Assembly: GCF_016864235.1 (NCBI RefSeq)
Contig: NZ_CP045732.1
Span: 1,798,001 to 1,862,000, forward strand
Reading direction: 5' to 3'
Length of the DNA: 64,000 nt
Source: Legionella sp. MW5194
Lineage (GTDB): Bacteria > Pseudomonadota > Gammaproteobacteria > Legionellales > Legionellaceae
The position numbers and the translations under genes are program-made. Of the stretch, positions 9,566 through 18,649 are shown one piece after another. Below the pieces are notes generated by a model. That model worked only from the letters and a program-made list of their open reading frames with translations, searched no databases and was not told where the DNA came from. Position 1 is the first letter of the stretch. Each line of letters starts with the position of its first letter.

Positions 9566-10364
9566 GATTCACCGCCATGATGTGAATCGGGCCGTAAAGG
9601 ATCCCCTGATTAATGAGGACCAGCGACTGCCTTGCGAGCTCAAGGACTGCCAGCAGGCTGACCGCCAGGCCCATTCGCCCTTCAGTCGCTGAGAAAAGAC
9701 GCGTGAACAGCAGTGTTTTTTCATCACTTAAGCGCTCGAGAATCATCGTCATTCGCTCACGAACGGACAATTGTTCACGACTGATTTGATGATTACCGTG
9801 ATGGCCTTGCTTTTCAGCCAGTTGCCGCATCATTTCCGGCAATAAAGACAGTTCAACATCAGGATGAATGATCAGTGCGGCAAGTCCTGTGGCCTGGATT
9901 TCGACTCGAAAATAATCGCGTTCGCAACGCGGCAGTTCATCGAGGCTTTCTGCCGCCAGTTTCATTTCCTCATACGCTTTAAGCCGGCGCACCAGAGCCA
10001 TGCGGGGGTCTTCTTCTGGTTCATCTTCTGCATTGGGCGTCGGAGGCAAAAGACAACGGGATTTAATTTCCGCGAGCATGGCTGCCATAACCAGGTAATC
10101 GGCGGCGAGCTCCAGGCGGGTGGTTTCAATGAGCTGGATGTACTGAATGTACTGCCGGGTAATATGAGCAATGGGGATATCCAGAATGTCGATATTCTGC
10201 CGGCGAATGAGATACAGCAGCAGATCCAGCGGACCTGAGAAACTGTCAAGAAGGACCTCCAGGGCATCAGGCGGAATAAACAGATCCGCCGGCATCTCGG
10301 TAAAGGGTTTACCACTGACTAAAGCCAGAACCGGTGCAGGATTGTCCGCCAGCGTCGCATCCAT
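9558..10364 (-). CDS. scpA: Segregation and condensation protein A
   Basis: ScpA, the kleisin that bridges the SMC heads. The 268-residue protein shows SGPLDLLLYLIRRQNIDILDIPIAHITRQYIQYI and LAADYLVMAAMLAEIKSR, the N-terminal SMC-neck binding helices, and a C-terminal winged helix (VVSLLAVLELARQSLV-like region). An N-terminal extension of about 35 residues precedes the family core. Its ATG shares one base with the trpS stop (TAATG). ScpA partners with ScpB just downstream; smc itself is not in the window. Confidence 0.95.
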   Translation of the reverse strand: MDATLADNPAPVLALVSGKPFTEMPADLFIPPDALEVLLDSFSGPLDLLLYLIRRQNIDILDIPIAHITRQYIQYIQLIETTRLELAADYLVMAAMLAEIKSRCLLPPTPNAEDEPEEDPRMALVRRLKAYEEMKLAAESLDELPRCERDYFRVEIQATGLAALIIHPDVELSLLPEMMRQLAEKQGHHGNHQISREQLSVRERMTMILERLSDEKTLLFTRLFSATEGRMGLAVSLLAVLELARQSLVLINQGILYGPIHIMAVNHG

Positions 10365-11578
10365 TAATAATCCAGCCCCATCACTTCGCGGACATCATTC
10401 AGTGTTTTATTGGCTTCTTCCCTCGCCGCTTCACTGCCGTCAGCGACAATGCGCTTTACTGAGCCTAAATCTTCTTCAAAATCCTTAATCGCTGCCTGCA
10501 GGGGTTTTAACTCCTGTTGAATGGCATCAACCACCGGACGTTTGCATTCAATGCAACCGATACCCGCTGTGCGGCAGCCGGTTTGTACCCAGGCCTTAAC
10601 ATCGTCTGCGGAATAGATTTTGTGCAACTGCCAGACAGGACACTTTTCAGGCTCTCCGGGATCAGTACGCTTGACCCGGGCAGGATCCGTTGGCATGGTC
10701 AGGATCTTTTTCTCGACCTGTTCTGGCTCTTCCCGAAGACTGATGGTGTTATTGTAGGATTTAGACATTTTTTGACCATCTGTCCCCGGCATTTTCGAGG
10801 TCTCGGTCAGCAGCGGGTGCGGCTCAGGGAGAATGATTTTTCCCGAACCATCCAGGTAGCCGAGCAGGCGCTCCTTATCGCCCAGCGACAGGTTATGCTG
10901 ATTAGCGAGCAGGGCTTTTGCCGTGTTTAAGGACTCGTGGTCGCCATCCTGTTGAAACTGGCGCCGTAATTCCGTATAGAGGCGGCCATTTTTCTTACCC
11001 ATTTTTTTGATGGCCTCCATCGCCAGGGCTTCGAAATTAGGCTCCCGACCATATATATGATTAAATCGACGCGCCACTTCGCGGGTTAATTCAATGTGAG
11101 CCACCTGATCTTCACCCACGGGGACATAATCGGCTTTGTACAGCAACACGTCAGCACTCTGCAGCAGCGGGTATCCCAGAAAACCATAAGTCGCCAAATC
11201 CTTTTCGTGCAATTTTTCCTGCTGATCTTTAAATGTTGGCACGCGCTCGAGCCAGCCAAGCGGGGTAATCATGGATAAAAGCAAATGAAGTTCGGCATGC
11301 TCAGGCACCCAGGACTGGATAAAAATCTTGGAAAGGCTGGGGTTAATTCCGCAAGCCAACCAGTCAATGATCATATCCCAGAGAATGGTTTCAATAAAAC
11401 CGGGCTCATCGTAACGGGTAGTCAAGCCATGCCAATCGGCCACAAAGAAATAACAATCGTATTGATGTTGTAATTTCAACCAATTTTTTATCACACCATG
11501 GTAGTGTCCAAGATGAAGACGACCACTGGCACGCATGCCAGAGACTACACGTTTACTCGCACTAAACAAGGCTGACAT
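10364..11578 (-). CDS. trpS: Tryptophanyl-tRNA synthetase
   Basis: Class I aminoacyl-tRNA synthetase that charges tRNA-Trp. The HIGH signature is HLGH at residues 22-25 and the KMSKS loop is present as QKMSKSYNN. The mid part carries GEDQVAHIELTREVARRFN, typical of TrpRS. I choose the ATG at 11578: GAGGAG lies four bases upstream, whereas the in-frame TTG at 11590 is inside that ribosome binding site. At 404 residues it is longer than E. coli TrpRS (334) because of an insertion after KMSKS with CRTAGIGCIECKRP. It belongs to the run yciO-trpS-scpA-scpB-rluB. Confidence 0.94.
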   Translation of the reverse strand: MSALFSASKRVVSGMRASGRLHLGHYHGVIKNWLKLQHQYDCYFFVADWHGLTTRYDEPGFIETILWDMIIDWLACGINPSLSKIFIQSWVPEHAELHLLLSMITPLGWLERVPTFKDQQEKLHEKDLATYGFLGYPLLQSADVLLYKADYVPVGEDQVAHIELTREVARRFNHIYGREPNFEALAMEAIKKMGKKNGRLYTELRRQFQQDGDHESLNTAKALLANQHNLSLGDKERLLGYLDGSGKIILPEPHPLLTETSKMPGTDGQKMSKSYNNTISLREEPEQVEKKILTMPTDPARVKRTDPGEPEKCPVWQLHKIYSADDVKAWVQTGCRTAGIGCIECKRPVVDAIQQELKPLQAAIKDFEEDLGSVKRIVADGSEAAREEANKTLNDVREVMGLDY

Positions 11579-11600
11579 CGAACTCCTCAATGGTTAATTA

Positions 11601-12221
11601 TCACTTAAAGGGCTCAGGATCCCCTTTCCCTTCCCGCAGGATGACAGGGTAATCGCCGGTTAGATCAACCACCGTGGTGGGTTCATAACCGCAATTTCCG
11701 CCATCAATGATCAAATCGACCTGATTGCCCAGTAAATCCTGAATCGCTTCCGGCTGACCCAACGGGGCATTGGCGCCGGGCAGAATCAGGGTGGTACTCA
11801 TAATCGGTGTATCCAGGTGTTCAAGCAAGGCCAGGGTAATGGTATTGTCTGGTACCCGCAAACCCAGGGTTTTTCGTTTAGGATGCAACATCAGACGCGG
11901 CACCTCATGGGTTGCGTTCAGAATAAACGTATAAGAGCCGGGTGTGAACGCCTTAAGAAGCCTGAAAATGGGGTTGGACACACGCGCATAGGTACCAAGC
12001 TGCGACAAATCGCGGCAGACCAGCGTCATGTTGTGGTTTTTATCAAGCTGTCTTAATTTGCGTATACGTTCCAGGGCCGCTTTATTCCCCAGCCTGCAAC
12101 CCAGGGCATAACCTGAATCAGTGGGATAAACCAGAATACCGCCTTCCTCAATCAGATTCGCTGCCTTTCTCAACAGCCGAGCCTGCGGATTATCAGGATG
12201 TATAGCAAAAAACTGACTCAT
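11601..12221 (-). CDS. yciO: YciO/YrdC/Sua5-family protein
   Basis: A 206-residue member of the Sua5/YciO/YrdC family, whose founding activity is threonylcarbamoyl-AMP synthesis for the t6A tRNA modification. It shows ILVYPTDSGYALGC, RIRKLRQLDKNHNMTLVC and the late LGLRVPDN segment. The neighbour on the upstream side is a TrpH/Rnm-type PHP phosphatase, the same pairing as yciV-yciO of E. coli, which argues for YciO over TsaC. YciO proteins have much weaker or uncertain TC-AMP activity than TsaC, so the true role is open. Confidence 0.85.
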   Translation of the reverse strand: MSQFFAIHPDNPQARLLRKAANLIEEGGILVYPTDSGYALGCRLGNKAALERIRKLRQLDKNHNMTLVCRDLSQLGTYARVSNPIFRLLKAFTPGSYTFILNATHEVPRLMLHPKRKTLGLRVPDNTITLALLEHLDTPIMSTTLILPGANAPLGQPEAIQDLLGNQVDLIIDGGNCGYEPTTVVDLTGDYPVILREGKGDPEPFK

Positions 12222-12233
12222 TAATATCCCCTG

Positions 12234-13097
12234 TCAAATAGTCCATTGTTGCCATATAGGTGTACAGTTTAGCGGGAGTTTACGCTGACGTCCAAGGGAA
12301 ATGCGCGACACCTGCGCGCCATGGTAATCCGACCCGGAAGAGGCCAGCAGCTCATAGCGAAGCGCCAATCCCGTCATTTCCTGAACCTGGGTGACGGTCA
12401 TTTCACCGGAGACGACTTCAATGCCCACACCGCCCGCTGCCTTGAATTCACTGACCAGTTCATGCAGGCGAGTGCGAGTTAGATTGTATTTTAAAGGATG
12501 AGCCAGAATCGCCTGTCCGCCGGCTTTCACAATCCCTGAAACGGCGTCAGGAATGGATAACCACGGCGTGGGGATATACGCCGCCCGCCCACGCCCAAGA
12601 AAGCGTTTGAACGCCGCCTGCCTGTCCATGGCCAACCCTTCCTCGACGAGCACCTGAGCAAAATGAGGCCGACCTACCCGTTCATGCCCGGCTAAATCGC
12701 AGGCTTTTTGATACGCATTATGGACACCGGTCAATTCAAGACGCTGGCCAATTTCACGGGCCCTCTTGATTCGACTTTCATTTTGTTGCTCGTTGAGCTG
12801 CATTAATACCGGGTTGTGTGGATCAATCATTAAACCCACAACATGAATATCGTATTTTTTCCAGCGGGTGCTGAGTTCGATGCCGTTAATCACGGTCAAT
12901 GACGCGTGTTGATTGGCCTGATGCAATGCCGCTAATCCGGCAACCGTGTCATGGTCTGTCAGCGCTAAAAGACTGACCCCTGCTTCAACTGCTTGCCTGA
13001 TCAATTCTTCCGGGCTGTGCAATCCGTCCGAGTAGTGGCTATGGCAATGCAAATCAATCATCAGGGAATTAGGACTTAACGACACGGATTCATTCAC
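12234..13097 (-). CDS. rnm: PHP-domain nucleotide phosphatase/5'-3' exoribonuclease
   Basis: A PHP-family metal-dependent phosphoesterase similar to E. coli TrpH/YciV (Rnm), which removes phosphate from 3',5'-nucleoside bisphosphates and trims RNA 5' ends. The N-terminal metal motif DLHCHSHYSDG, then LTDHDTVAGL, NGIELSTRW, GRPHFAQVLVEEG, AILAHPLKYN and ASGSDYHG are all present and in the usual order. The annotated start at 13097 gives 287 residues; an ATG at 13061, immediately before IDLHCHS, is also possible. It heads the leftward run that includes yciO and trpS and is divergent from phoH. Confidence 0.88.
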   Translation of the reverse strand: MNESVSLSPNSLMIDLHCHSHYSDGLHSPEELIRQAVEAGVSLLALTDHDTVAGLAALHQANQHASLTVINGIELSTRWKKYDIHVVGLMIDPHNPVLMQLNEQQNESRIKRAREIGQRLELTGVHNAYQKACDLAGHERVGRPHFAQVLVEEGLAMDRQAAFKRFLGRGRAAYIPTPWLSIPDAVSGIVKAGGQAILAHPLKYNLTRTRLHELVSEFKAAGGVGIEVVSGEMTVTQVQEMTGLALRYELLASSGSDYHGAQVSRISLGRQRKLPLNCTPIWQQWTI

Positions 13098-13245
13098 TTT
13101 GATTACTTTTTACCTAAAAGCAGAGTAAATTGTCTATCATATCATAGTTTCGTGCCATTCGCTCATTTAAGCATTCTGACTTGCGGATAAACACGGTTAT
13201 GAACTATCCTTTACTTAGAGTCACTTACTTACCATTTAACTAACA

Positions 13246-14199
13246 TTGAGCAGTACACTACAGATTAAAAAGGTTCCCCTACCCCCTTTAAACATAAAGC
13301 GTCTTGCCAATCTATGCGGTGCCCTGCATGAAAACATCACCCTGCTCGAGCGCCATTTCTCTCTGTCTGTTCGTGTTGCCCATGACCAGATTTTTCTCTC
13401 AGGGCATTGCCTTAAGGATTTGTCCAGAGCGGAACAGGTTATCCTGCAATTGTACCGTGTTTCAGACAAACCCATTGCCAGCGAAATGGTATTACCATTA
13501 ATTCACGATGAGGAACCGCAAACGGTTATGAATCACCCAGTCAAATTAAGCCGAAAATCCATCCTTGCCAAAAACAGCAAACAGGTTGAATACCTGGAAA
13601 GTATCCAGCGCCATGATATTACTTTCGCCATAGGGCCTGCCGGTACCGGTAAAACCTACCTTGCTGTGTCCAAAGCGATTGAAGCCTTTGAAAAGGGCGA
13701 GGTACAAAAACTTGTCTTTGTGAGGCCCGCTGTCGAAGCAGGTGAAAAACTGGGCTTCTTACCCGGTGATCTGGTTGAAAAAGTCCTGCCTTACCTGCGC
13801 CCGATTTATGATTCCCTTTATGAAATGATAGGCTTTAAGGAAGCGCAAAAATTAATCCAGAGCGATGTGATTGAAATTTTACCCTTAGCCTTTATGCGCG
13901 GCCGTACCCTGAATGAGGCCTTTATTATTCTTGATGAAGCACAAAATACGACTGTGCCGCAGATGAAAATGTTTCTAACACGAATGGGCTTTGGCTCGAA
14001 AGCCGTGATCACCGGGGACATGACCCAGACTGATTTACCCAAAGGCATTCAATCCGGCCTTATCCATGCGGTGGAAATCCTCAAAGACATCGACAACATC
14101 GGCATCCACACTTTCACCAGCCGGGAAGTGGTGCGTCATCCGCTCGTTTCCCGCATTGTCGATTGTTATGAGGCCTCATCGAAGGAAGGCAAATCATGA
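13246..14199 (+). CDS. phoH: PhoH-like ATPase (YbeZ)
   Basis: A 317-residue PhoH/YbeZ P-loop ATPase that works with the YbeY endoribonuclease in rRNA and RNA quality control. Walker A is GPAGTGKT at residues 130-137 and Walker B is FIILDEAQN near residue 230. An in-frame stop at 13237 excludes earlier starts and no ATG occurs in frame for about 56 codons, so a TTG at 13246 is the best start; no strong ribosome binding site is visible there. It opens the phoH-ybeY-corC-cpxR-cpxA run and its stop overlaps the ybeY start by four bases. Confidence 0.92.
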   Translation: MSSTLQIKKVPLPPLNIKRLANLCGALHENITLLERHFSLSVRVAHDQIFLSGHCLKDLSRAEQVILQLYRVSDKPIASEMVLPLIHDEEPQTVMNHPVKLSRKSILAKNSKQVEYLESIQRHDITFAIGPAGTGKTYLAVSKAIEAFEKGEVQKLVFVRPAVEAGEKLGFLPGDLVEKVLPYLRPIYDSLYEMIGFKEAQKLIQSDVIEILPLAFMRGRTLNEAFIILDEAQNTTVPQMKMFLTRMGFGSKAVITGDMTQTDLPKGIQSGLIHAVEILKDIDNIGIHTFTSREVVRHPLVSRIVDCYEASSKEGKS

Positions 14200-14672
14200 A
14201 TTACGTGATTGATCTTCAGGTCGCCTGCGAAGACCCTCTACCCGTCACCGAAGCCGCTTTGGTCTCTTTTGCCGAATTACCACTGAAGGCGCACCGTGAA
14301 AAAGCAGAGTTGACCTTGCGTCTGGTCAGTGCTGAAGAAATGATTGATTTGAATTCAACCTACAGGAAACAACAAAAAACCACCAATGTTCTGGCTTTTC
14401 CAGCCAATTTACCTGCGGCCATTGCCATGGATTATCCCCTGCTTGGCGATGTCATTGTCTGCCCTGCTGTTTTACTGGCTGAAAGTCAGGCATTGAATAA
14501 AGCCCTGGATTTTCACTGGGCTCACATTGTCATTCATGGTGTCTTGCATTTACTGGGCTTTGACCACATGGAAGAAGAGGAGGCCCGACTCATGCAGGCT
14601 CAGGAAATCCGCCTGCTGGCGGAACTTGGATTCACCAACCCTTATCTTGATGAGGATAATCACCTTGAGTAA
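14196..14672 (+). CDS. ybeY: Endoribonuclease YbeY
   Basis: YbeY matures the 16S rRNA 3' end and takes part in 70S ribosome quality control. The 158-residue protein has the zinc signature HGVLHLLGFDH with ligands H114, H118 and H124, and the upstream TNVLAFP and LGDVIVCP segments that are constant in the family. It overlaps phoH by four bases (ATGA), matching the conserved phoH-ybeY-corC order of gammaproteobacteria. Confidence 0.96.
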   Translation: MNYVIDLQVACEDPLPVTEAALVSFAELPLKAHREKAELTLRLVSAEEMIDLNSTYRKQQKTTNVLAFPANLPAAIAMDYPLLGDVIVCPAVLLAESQALNKALDFHWAHIVIHGVLHLLGFDHMEEEEARLMQAQEIRLLAELGFTNPYLDEDNHLE

Positions 14673-15522
14673 AGAGGAAGAAAACAGCTCCTGGTTTATA
14701 CGTTTAAAACAATTTTTACAACTGGAGCCGAGAAACAAAGAGGAGTTAATCAGTCTGCTGCGTGATGCACAGATCCGTGCGCTGATTGATTCAGAGACGC
14801 TGGGCATGATTGAAGGTGTCATTCAGTTTTCCCAGATGCGTGTCAGAGACATCATGCTGCCTAAAAAACAGATGACCAGCATTTCTCAAAATGACAGCTT
14901 GAAACAAGTCATCGAAACAGTGACCAGTTCGGGACATTCCCGCTTTCCGGTGACGGGGGATCATCCCGATGAAATCATTGGAATTCTGCATGCTAAGGAT
15001 TTGTTAAGGTATCAGGCGCAAAATAATAGTGAGTTTGATTTAAACGACATTGTTCGCACAGCCACGTTTGTTCCAGAAAGTAAACGTCTGGACTTGTTGC
15101 TCAGCGAGTTTCGTACAAATCGAAATCACATGGCTCTTGTTGTCGATGAATACGGCGGCGTCAGTGGTTTTGTGACGATTGAAGATATCATTGAACAGAT
15201 TATCGGTGATATTGAAGACGAGTTTGATATTGATGAAGAGGCTTACATTAAAGAACATGGGGATGCGCAATACATTGTTAAGGCCCATACCCCCATTGAA
15301 GAATTTAACGAGCAGCTTCATGCCGGTTTCAGCGACGAATCGTACGACACCATTGGCGGCATCGTCATGGCCAGCTTTGGGTATTTACCTAAACGTGGCG
15401 AAGTAACGACCATCGACGAATTTGAGTTTAAGGTGATAAATGCTGACGCGCGCCGCATTAAACTGCTGGCCTGTTATGACAAGCGCGCCGCATTTGAACA
15501 TGAACCATTACCAGGACACTGA
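14665..15522 (+). CDS. corC: CBS-domain transporter-associated protein CorC (YbeX)
   Basis: A CorC/HlyC family cytosolic protein with paired CBS domains (RVRDIMLPKKQMTSI onward, and LDLLLSEFRTNRNHMALVVDEYGG) and a C-terminal CorC_HlyC domain (DAQYIVKAHTPIEEFNEQL). It is linked to magnesium/cobalt efflux and, as YbeX, to ribosome metabolism. The start is a choice between a TTG at 14665, which has GAGGA about eight bases upstream, and an ATG at 14650, with no visible site; I prefer the TTG. Either way it overlaps ybeY. cpxR begins only five bases after its stop. Confidence 0.9.
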   Translation: MSKEEENSSWFIRLKQFLQLEPRNKEELISLLRDAQIRALIDSETLGMIEGVIQFSQMRVRDIMLPKKQMTSISQNDSLKQVIETVTSSGHSRFPVTGDHPDEIIGILHAKDLLRYQAQNNSEFDLNDIVRTATFVPESKRLDLLLSEFRTNRNHMALVVDEYGGVSGFVTIEDIIEQIIGDIEDEFDIDEEAYIKEHGDAQYIVKAHTPIEEFNEQLHAGFSDESYDTIGGIVMASFGYLPKRGEVTTIDEFEFKVINADARRIKLLACYDKRAAFEHEPLPGH

Positions 15523-15527
15523 GTTAA

Positions 15528-16208
15528 ATGAACAATAACATCTTAATTGTTGATGATGATACCGAACTGACGGATTTGCTTGTTCAGTACCTTGAGCCCG
15601 AAGGTTTTCATGTTGTCTGTGCCCATGATGGTGAAACCGCGGTAAAACGCGCAGTCAATCAAACCTTTGACGCCATTATTCTGGATGTCATGCTGCCCAA
15701 ATTGAACGGCTTTGAAGTACTGAAAGCTATCCGCGAGCACACGCAGACGCCGGTTTTAATGTTAACCGCCCGGGGTGACGACATTGACCGCATTGTTGGA
15801 CTTGAAATCGGTGCCGATGACTACTTACCCAAACCCTGCAACCCGCGCGAACTGGTCGCCCGCTTGAGGGCCATTTTGCGGCGCACGCAAAAAATGCCCA
15901 CCCACCGACCCGTTATTGAACACCATGACATCGTGGTGGACTGCTCCAAGCGCATTGTCACCTACCATGGAGATCCCATGGAACTGACCAATGCCGAATT
16001 CAATATTCTGGAAATGCTGATTAAATCGCCTGGTCAGGCCTTCTCCAAAGAGGAACTGACGGAGTATGCTTTGGGCAGAAAATACACGGCTTACGATCGC
16101 AGCATCGATGTGCACATCAGCAATTTGCGCAACAAGCTTGGTGATAATCCCCAAGGGGAACCGCTGGTCAAAACCGTTCGTGGATTCGGGTACATGTTTA
16201 ATGCGTAG
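15528..16208 (+). CDS. cpxR: Response regulator CpxR
   Basis: OmpR/PhoB-type response regulator of the envelope-stress CpxRA system. The 226-residue protein has a receiver domain with acidic pocket D9-D10, phospho-acceptor D53 (ILDVMLPK), T80 and K102, and a C-terminal winged helix ending VKTVRGFGYMF. It overlaps the sensor kinase gene by eight bases. In L. pneumophila CpxR is known to activate icm/dot and effector genes; assignment as CpxR rather than another OmpR-family regulator rests on similarity and the CpxA-like partner. Placement as the fourth gene of the ybe run suggests it may share that promoter. Confidence 0.87.
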   Translation: MNNNILIVDDDTELTDLLVQYLEPEGFHVVCAHDGETAVKRAVNQTFDAIILDVMLPKLNGFEVLKAIREHTQTPVLMLTARGDDIDRIVGLEIGADDYLPKPCNPRELVARLRAILRRTQKMPTHRPVIEHHDIVVDCSKRIVTYHGDPMELTNAEFNILEMLIKSPGQAFSKEELTEYALGRKYTAYDRSIDVHISNLRNKLGDNPQGEPLVKTVRGFGYMFNA

Positions 16209-17577
16209 CCTGTACTGGAAAATTTTCCTGACTTTCTGGTTAGCTTCAAGTCTGATCATTCTGACGACAGCCTGGGTAACCAGTGAGATTGCGCAGAAAT
16301 CATCCATACCGGCCCGCGAGCAGGTCTTTATGGACAGCTATGCCAATGCCGCGGTAGCCACGTTTGAGTCCGGTCAGCATGCCGCGTTAACCCAATGGAT
16401 GCAGCAAACCGGCATGTCAAAAAAGATGACCCTTTTTCTTTTGGTCAGTACCGGTGAAATAGTCAGCACGCAAACCCCGCCGGCAGTTGTGAAAACCATT
16501 GCCGATGAACTGGTTCATCAGCGCCTGGATGACGGTTTGCTTAAATTTGGCGACATTGTGGTCAGTCATGAAATTTTGTCAACCACCGGCAAAGCGTATC
16601 GTCTGGTGGCCGTGAGCGAGAAACCGTTGGCTCATTTTGTGCAAATCCCCTGGGCTGGTCTGACTCTTCGCCTCCTGATTGCCATTTTCATCAGCGGCTT
16701 AATCTGTTATTTGCTCTCAGTTTACTTAACCAAACCGCTGCGCTCGCTGCGCATGGCCGCCAAATCCATTGCCACCGGCAAATTAAATACCCGGGTGGGC
16801 CGCGTTAAAGGGCATCACCGGGATGAAATTGCTGAATTAAGTGGCGAATTTGATCGCATGGCAGAGCAATTGGAAAACATCATGAATTCCAAGGAAAGGC
16901 TTTTGCAGGACATCTCCCATGAACTTCGCTCACCGCTAGCCAGATTGCAGATAGCCATTGAAATTGGACGAAAAAAGTCCAGTCCTGAGGCCGAAGCGGC
17001 TTTCTCACGCATGGAGGAGGAATGCCTGCGCTTAAATACTCTCATTGGTGAGATACTCGAATTTGCGAGGCTTGATAAATCAGTCAATGAACTGCATCCC
17101 TCGGCGGTCGACATGCCCGCATTGCTGCAGCAAATTGCTAAAGATGCCAATTTTGAGTCCGGCAATCCGCGCGTGCACGTCATTACCCGGGTGGATCATT
17201 TTATTTTAACGGTGGATGAACGGCTTGTTCATCGGGCGATTGAAAACATCGTCCGCAATGCCTTGCGGTATTCGCCTGCAGAAGAAGAGGTGTTTATTAT
17301 TTTGTCGTTTAACGACGAACGTTCATTACTCTTCATCACTATTGAAGACCGTGGGCCCGGAGTACCTCAGGATCAGTTGGATAAAATTTTTAATCCCTTT
17401 TATCGAGTTGACACGTCCCGCGAGAAAAAAACCGGTGGTTACGGTCTGGGCTTATCCATAGCCCAACAGGCGATTGCCCTTCACAACGGCAGCATTATCG
17501 CTAATAATCGCGCAGAAGGCGGATTACAGGTTATCATTACCATGCCGGCAAGCGGCCTAATACCCAATAAAGACTGA
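16201..17577 (+). CDS. cpxA: Sensor histidine kinase CpxA
   Basis: A 458-residue membrane histidine kinase. An N-terminal membrane helix (residues about 6-26) and a second (about 160-180) flank a periplasmic sensor domain; a HAMP linker follows, then the dimerisation domain with phospho-accepting H240 in DISHELRSPLARL, and an ATPase domain with N box (ENIVRNALRYSP), G1 (DRGPGV) and G2 (GGYGLGLSIA). The ATG at 16201, inside the end of cpxR, is preferred over the upstream in-frame starts that lie within cpxR. CpxA phosphorylates CpxR in response to envelope stress. Confidence 0.88.
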   Translation: MRSLYWKIFLTFWLASSLIILTTAWVTSEIAQKSSIPAREQVFMDSYANAAVATFESGQHAALTQWMQQTGMSKKMTLFLLVSTGEIVSTQTPPAVVKTIADELVHQRLDDGLLKFGDIVVSHEILSTTGKAYRLVAVSEKPLAHFVQIPWAGLTLRLLIAIFISGLICYLLSVYLTKPLRSLRMAAKSIATGKLNTRVGRVKGHHRDEIAELSGEFDRMAEQLENIMNSKERLLQDISHELRSPLARLQIAIEIGRKKSSPEAEAAFSRMEEECLRLNTLIGEILEFARLDKSVNELHPSAVDMPALLQQIAKDANFESGNPRVHVITRVDHFILTVDERLVHRAIENIVRNALRYSPAEEEVFIILSFNDERSLLFITIEDRGPGVPQDQLDKIFNPFYRVDTSREKKTGGYGLGLSIAQQAIALHNGSIIANNRAEGGLQVIITMPASGLIPNKD

Positions 17578-17683
17578 CCACCGCCTCCTTAACAAATTTT
17601 TATCATCTCAAGCATTAAATTAACACTTTCTATGCTAATGTTCCTGTGTTAATTTAATTCATTTATACCCATCCGATAAACCG

Positions 17684-18538
17684 ATGAAAACAACATCCAA
17701 AAAGCTCCGCCATGCTAAACGCCTGGATAAAGCCAGTGGTGTTTTTTTCCTCATGGGTTTTGTTTTTTCCAAGCTGCAGGCGATTCCTATCGTCTTTGTC
17801 TCCTCCATTTTTAATCTTTTGTCGCTGATGTGTTACTTCACAGCTTATTCTCTCTGGCTTGCCGCCTGCGAGCGCTACCCTGATCACCCCCCACGCACGC
17901 AATCATGGTATGGCCTTGTTCAGTTTAAGAGTCAGCATAAAGTGGCGGCGGTCCTGGGTACCTTGGCCATTCTGATTTGTGTGGCAGCCATTGCTTTTCC
18001 CCCTGCCCTAATCCTCTCAGCCTGGCTCTTTCTGGCCAGCAATGTGCTATGGTGCATCGCAGAATACCATAAAATGCGCCATCCACCCGTTTATGATGAA
18101 GAATACTCCTCCAAACGGCAGGCGGTGTACATGCGCTATGCGCTGTTAATGACCTCCGCAAGCCTTGTAACAGCGCTCGCCACCACGCTGGTTTTTTGTT
18201 TCCCTCCGGCTTCACTGGTTACGTTAATTACGGCCACCATTGTCTGCCTTTTAATTAACTTGGTCGCCCTTCAGGATTGGGTTGTCTTTACCTGGGTTAA
18301 GCATCCTCCCGACGCATGGGAGCAAAGCCATACGCTGATGAACAATGAGTTAGGCTGCGAGCCAGGGCATGAACCAGCATTGGACGAAGGGGCAGAAGAC
18401 GCCTTTGTCTTGCCCCAGCCGTCTGAAGCGCCAAGTTCGCATCAGGGTACGCCATTAAAGCCCCTGTGGAGTTCAGGTGCGGTCTTTGAACCTGAACTAC
18501 TGGGTGATACGCCATTAGCCTGCTTACAATCCACTTAA
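17684..18538 (+). CDS. Unknown multi-span membrane protein
   Basis: I do not recognise this 284-residue protein. After a basic N-terminus (KKLRHAKRLDK) there are about five hydrophobic stretches: residues 33-61, 88-105 and 107-126, 153-172, 176-205. The last 80 residues are hydrophilic and rich in Glu, Pro and Ser (e.g. NELGCEPGHEPALDEGAED), suggesting a flexible cytosolic tail. Helical hairpins plus an acidic tail occur in some Legionella membrane-inserted effectors, but that is only an analogy. It follows cpxA by 106 bases and precedes the 2203-residue protein by 111 bases, all on one strand. The ribosome binding site is weak. Confidence 0.75.
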   Translation: MKTTSKKLRHAKRLDKASGVFFLMGFVFSKLQAIPIVFVSSIFNLLSLMCYFTAYSLWLAACERYPDHPPRTQSWYGLVQFKSQHKVAAVLGTLAILICVAAIAFPPALILSAWLFLASNVLWCIAEYHKMRHPPVYDEEYSSKRQAVYMRYALLMTSASLVTALATTLVFCFPPASLVTLITATIVCLLINLVALQDWVVFTWVKHPPDAWEQSHTLMNNELGCEPGHEPALDEGAEDAFVLPQPSEAPSSHQGTPLKPLWSSGAVFEPELLGDTPLACLQST

Positions 18539-18649
18539 AATTCTTAACAATGGGGGCTTGGATTACTGGAAGGCTTTCAGTTAAAATGGGTTTTTGTTTA
18601 TCTTGTCGTGGAAAATAGAATCAACACAGGATGTGAATAAGGATGTTAA

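Noticed and set aside
14527-14664. Upstream extension of corC
   Set aside because: It lies wholly inside ybeY and reads as an out-of-frame shadow of it; the CorC family starts near MSKEEEN.
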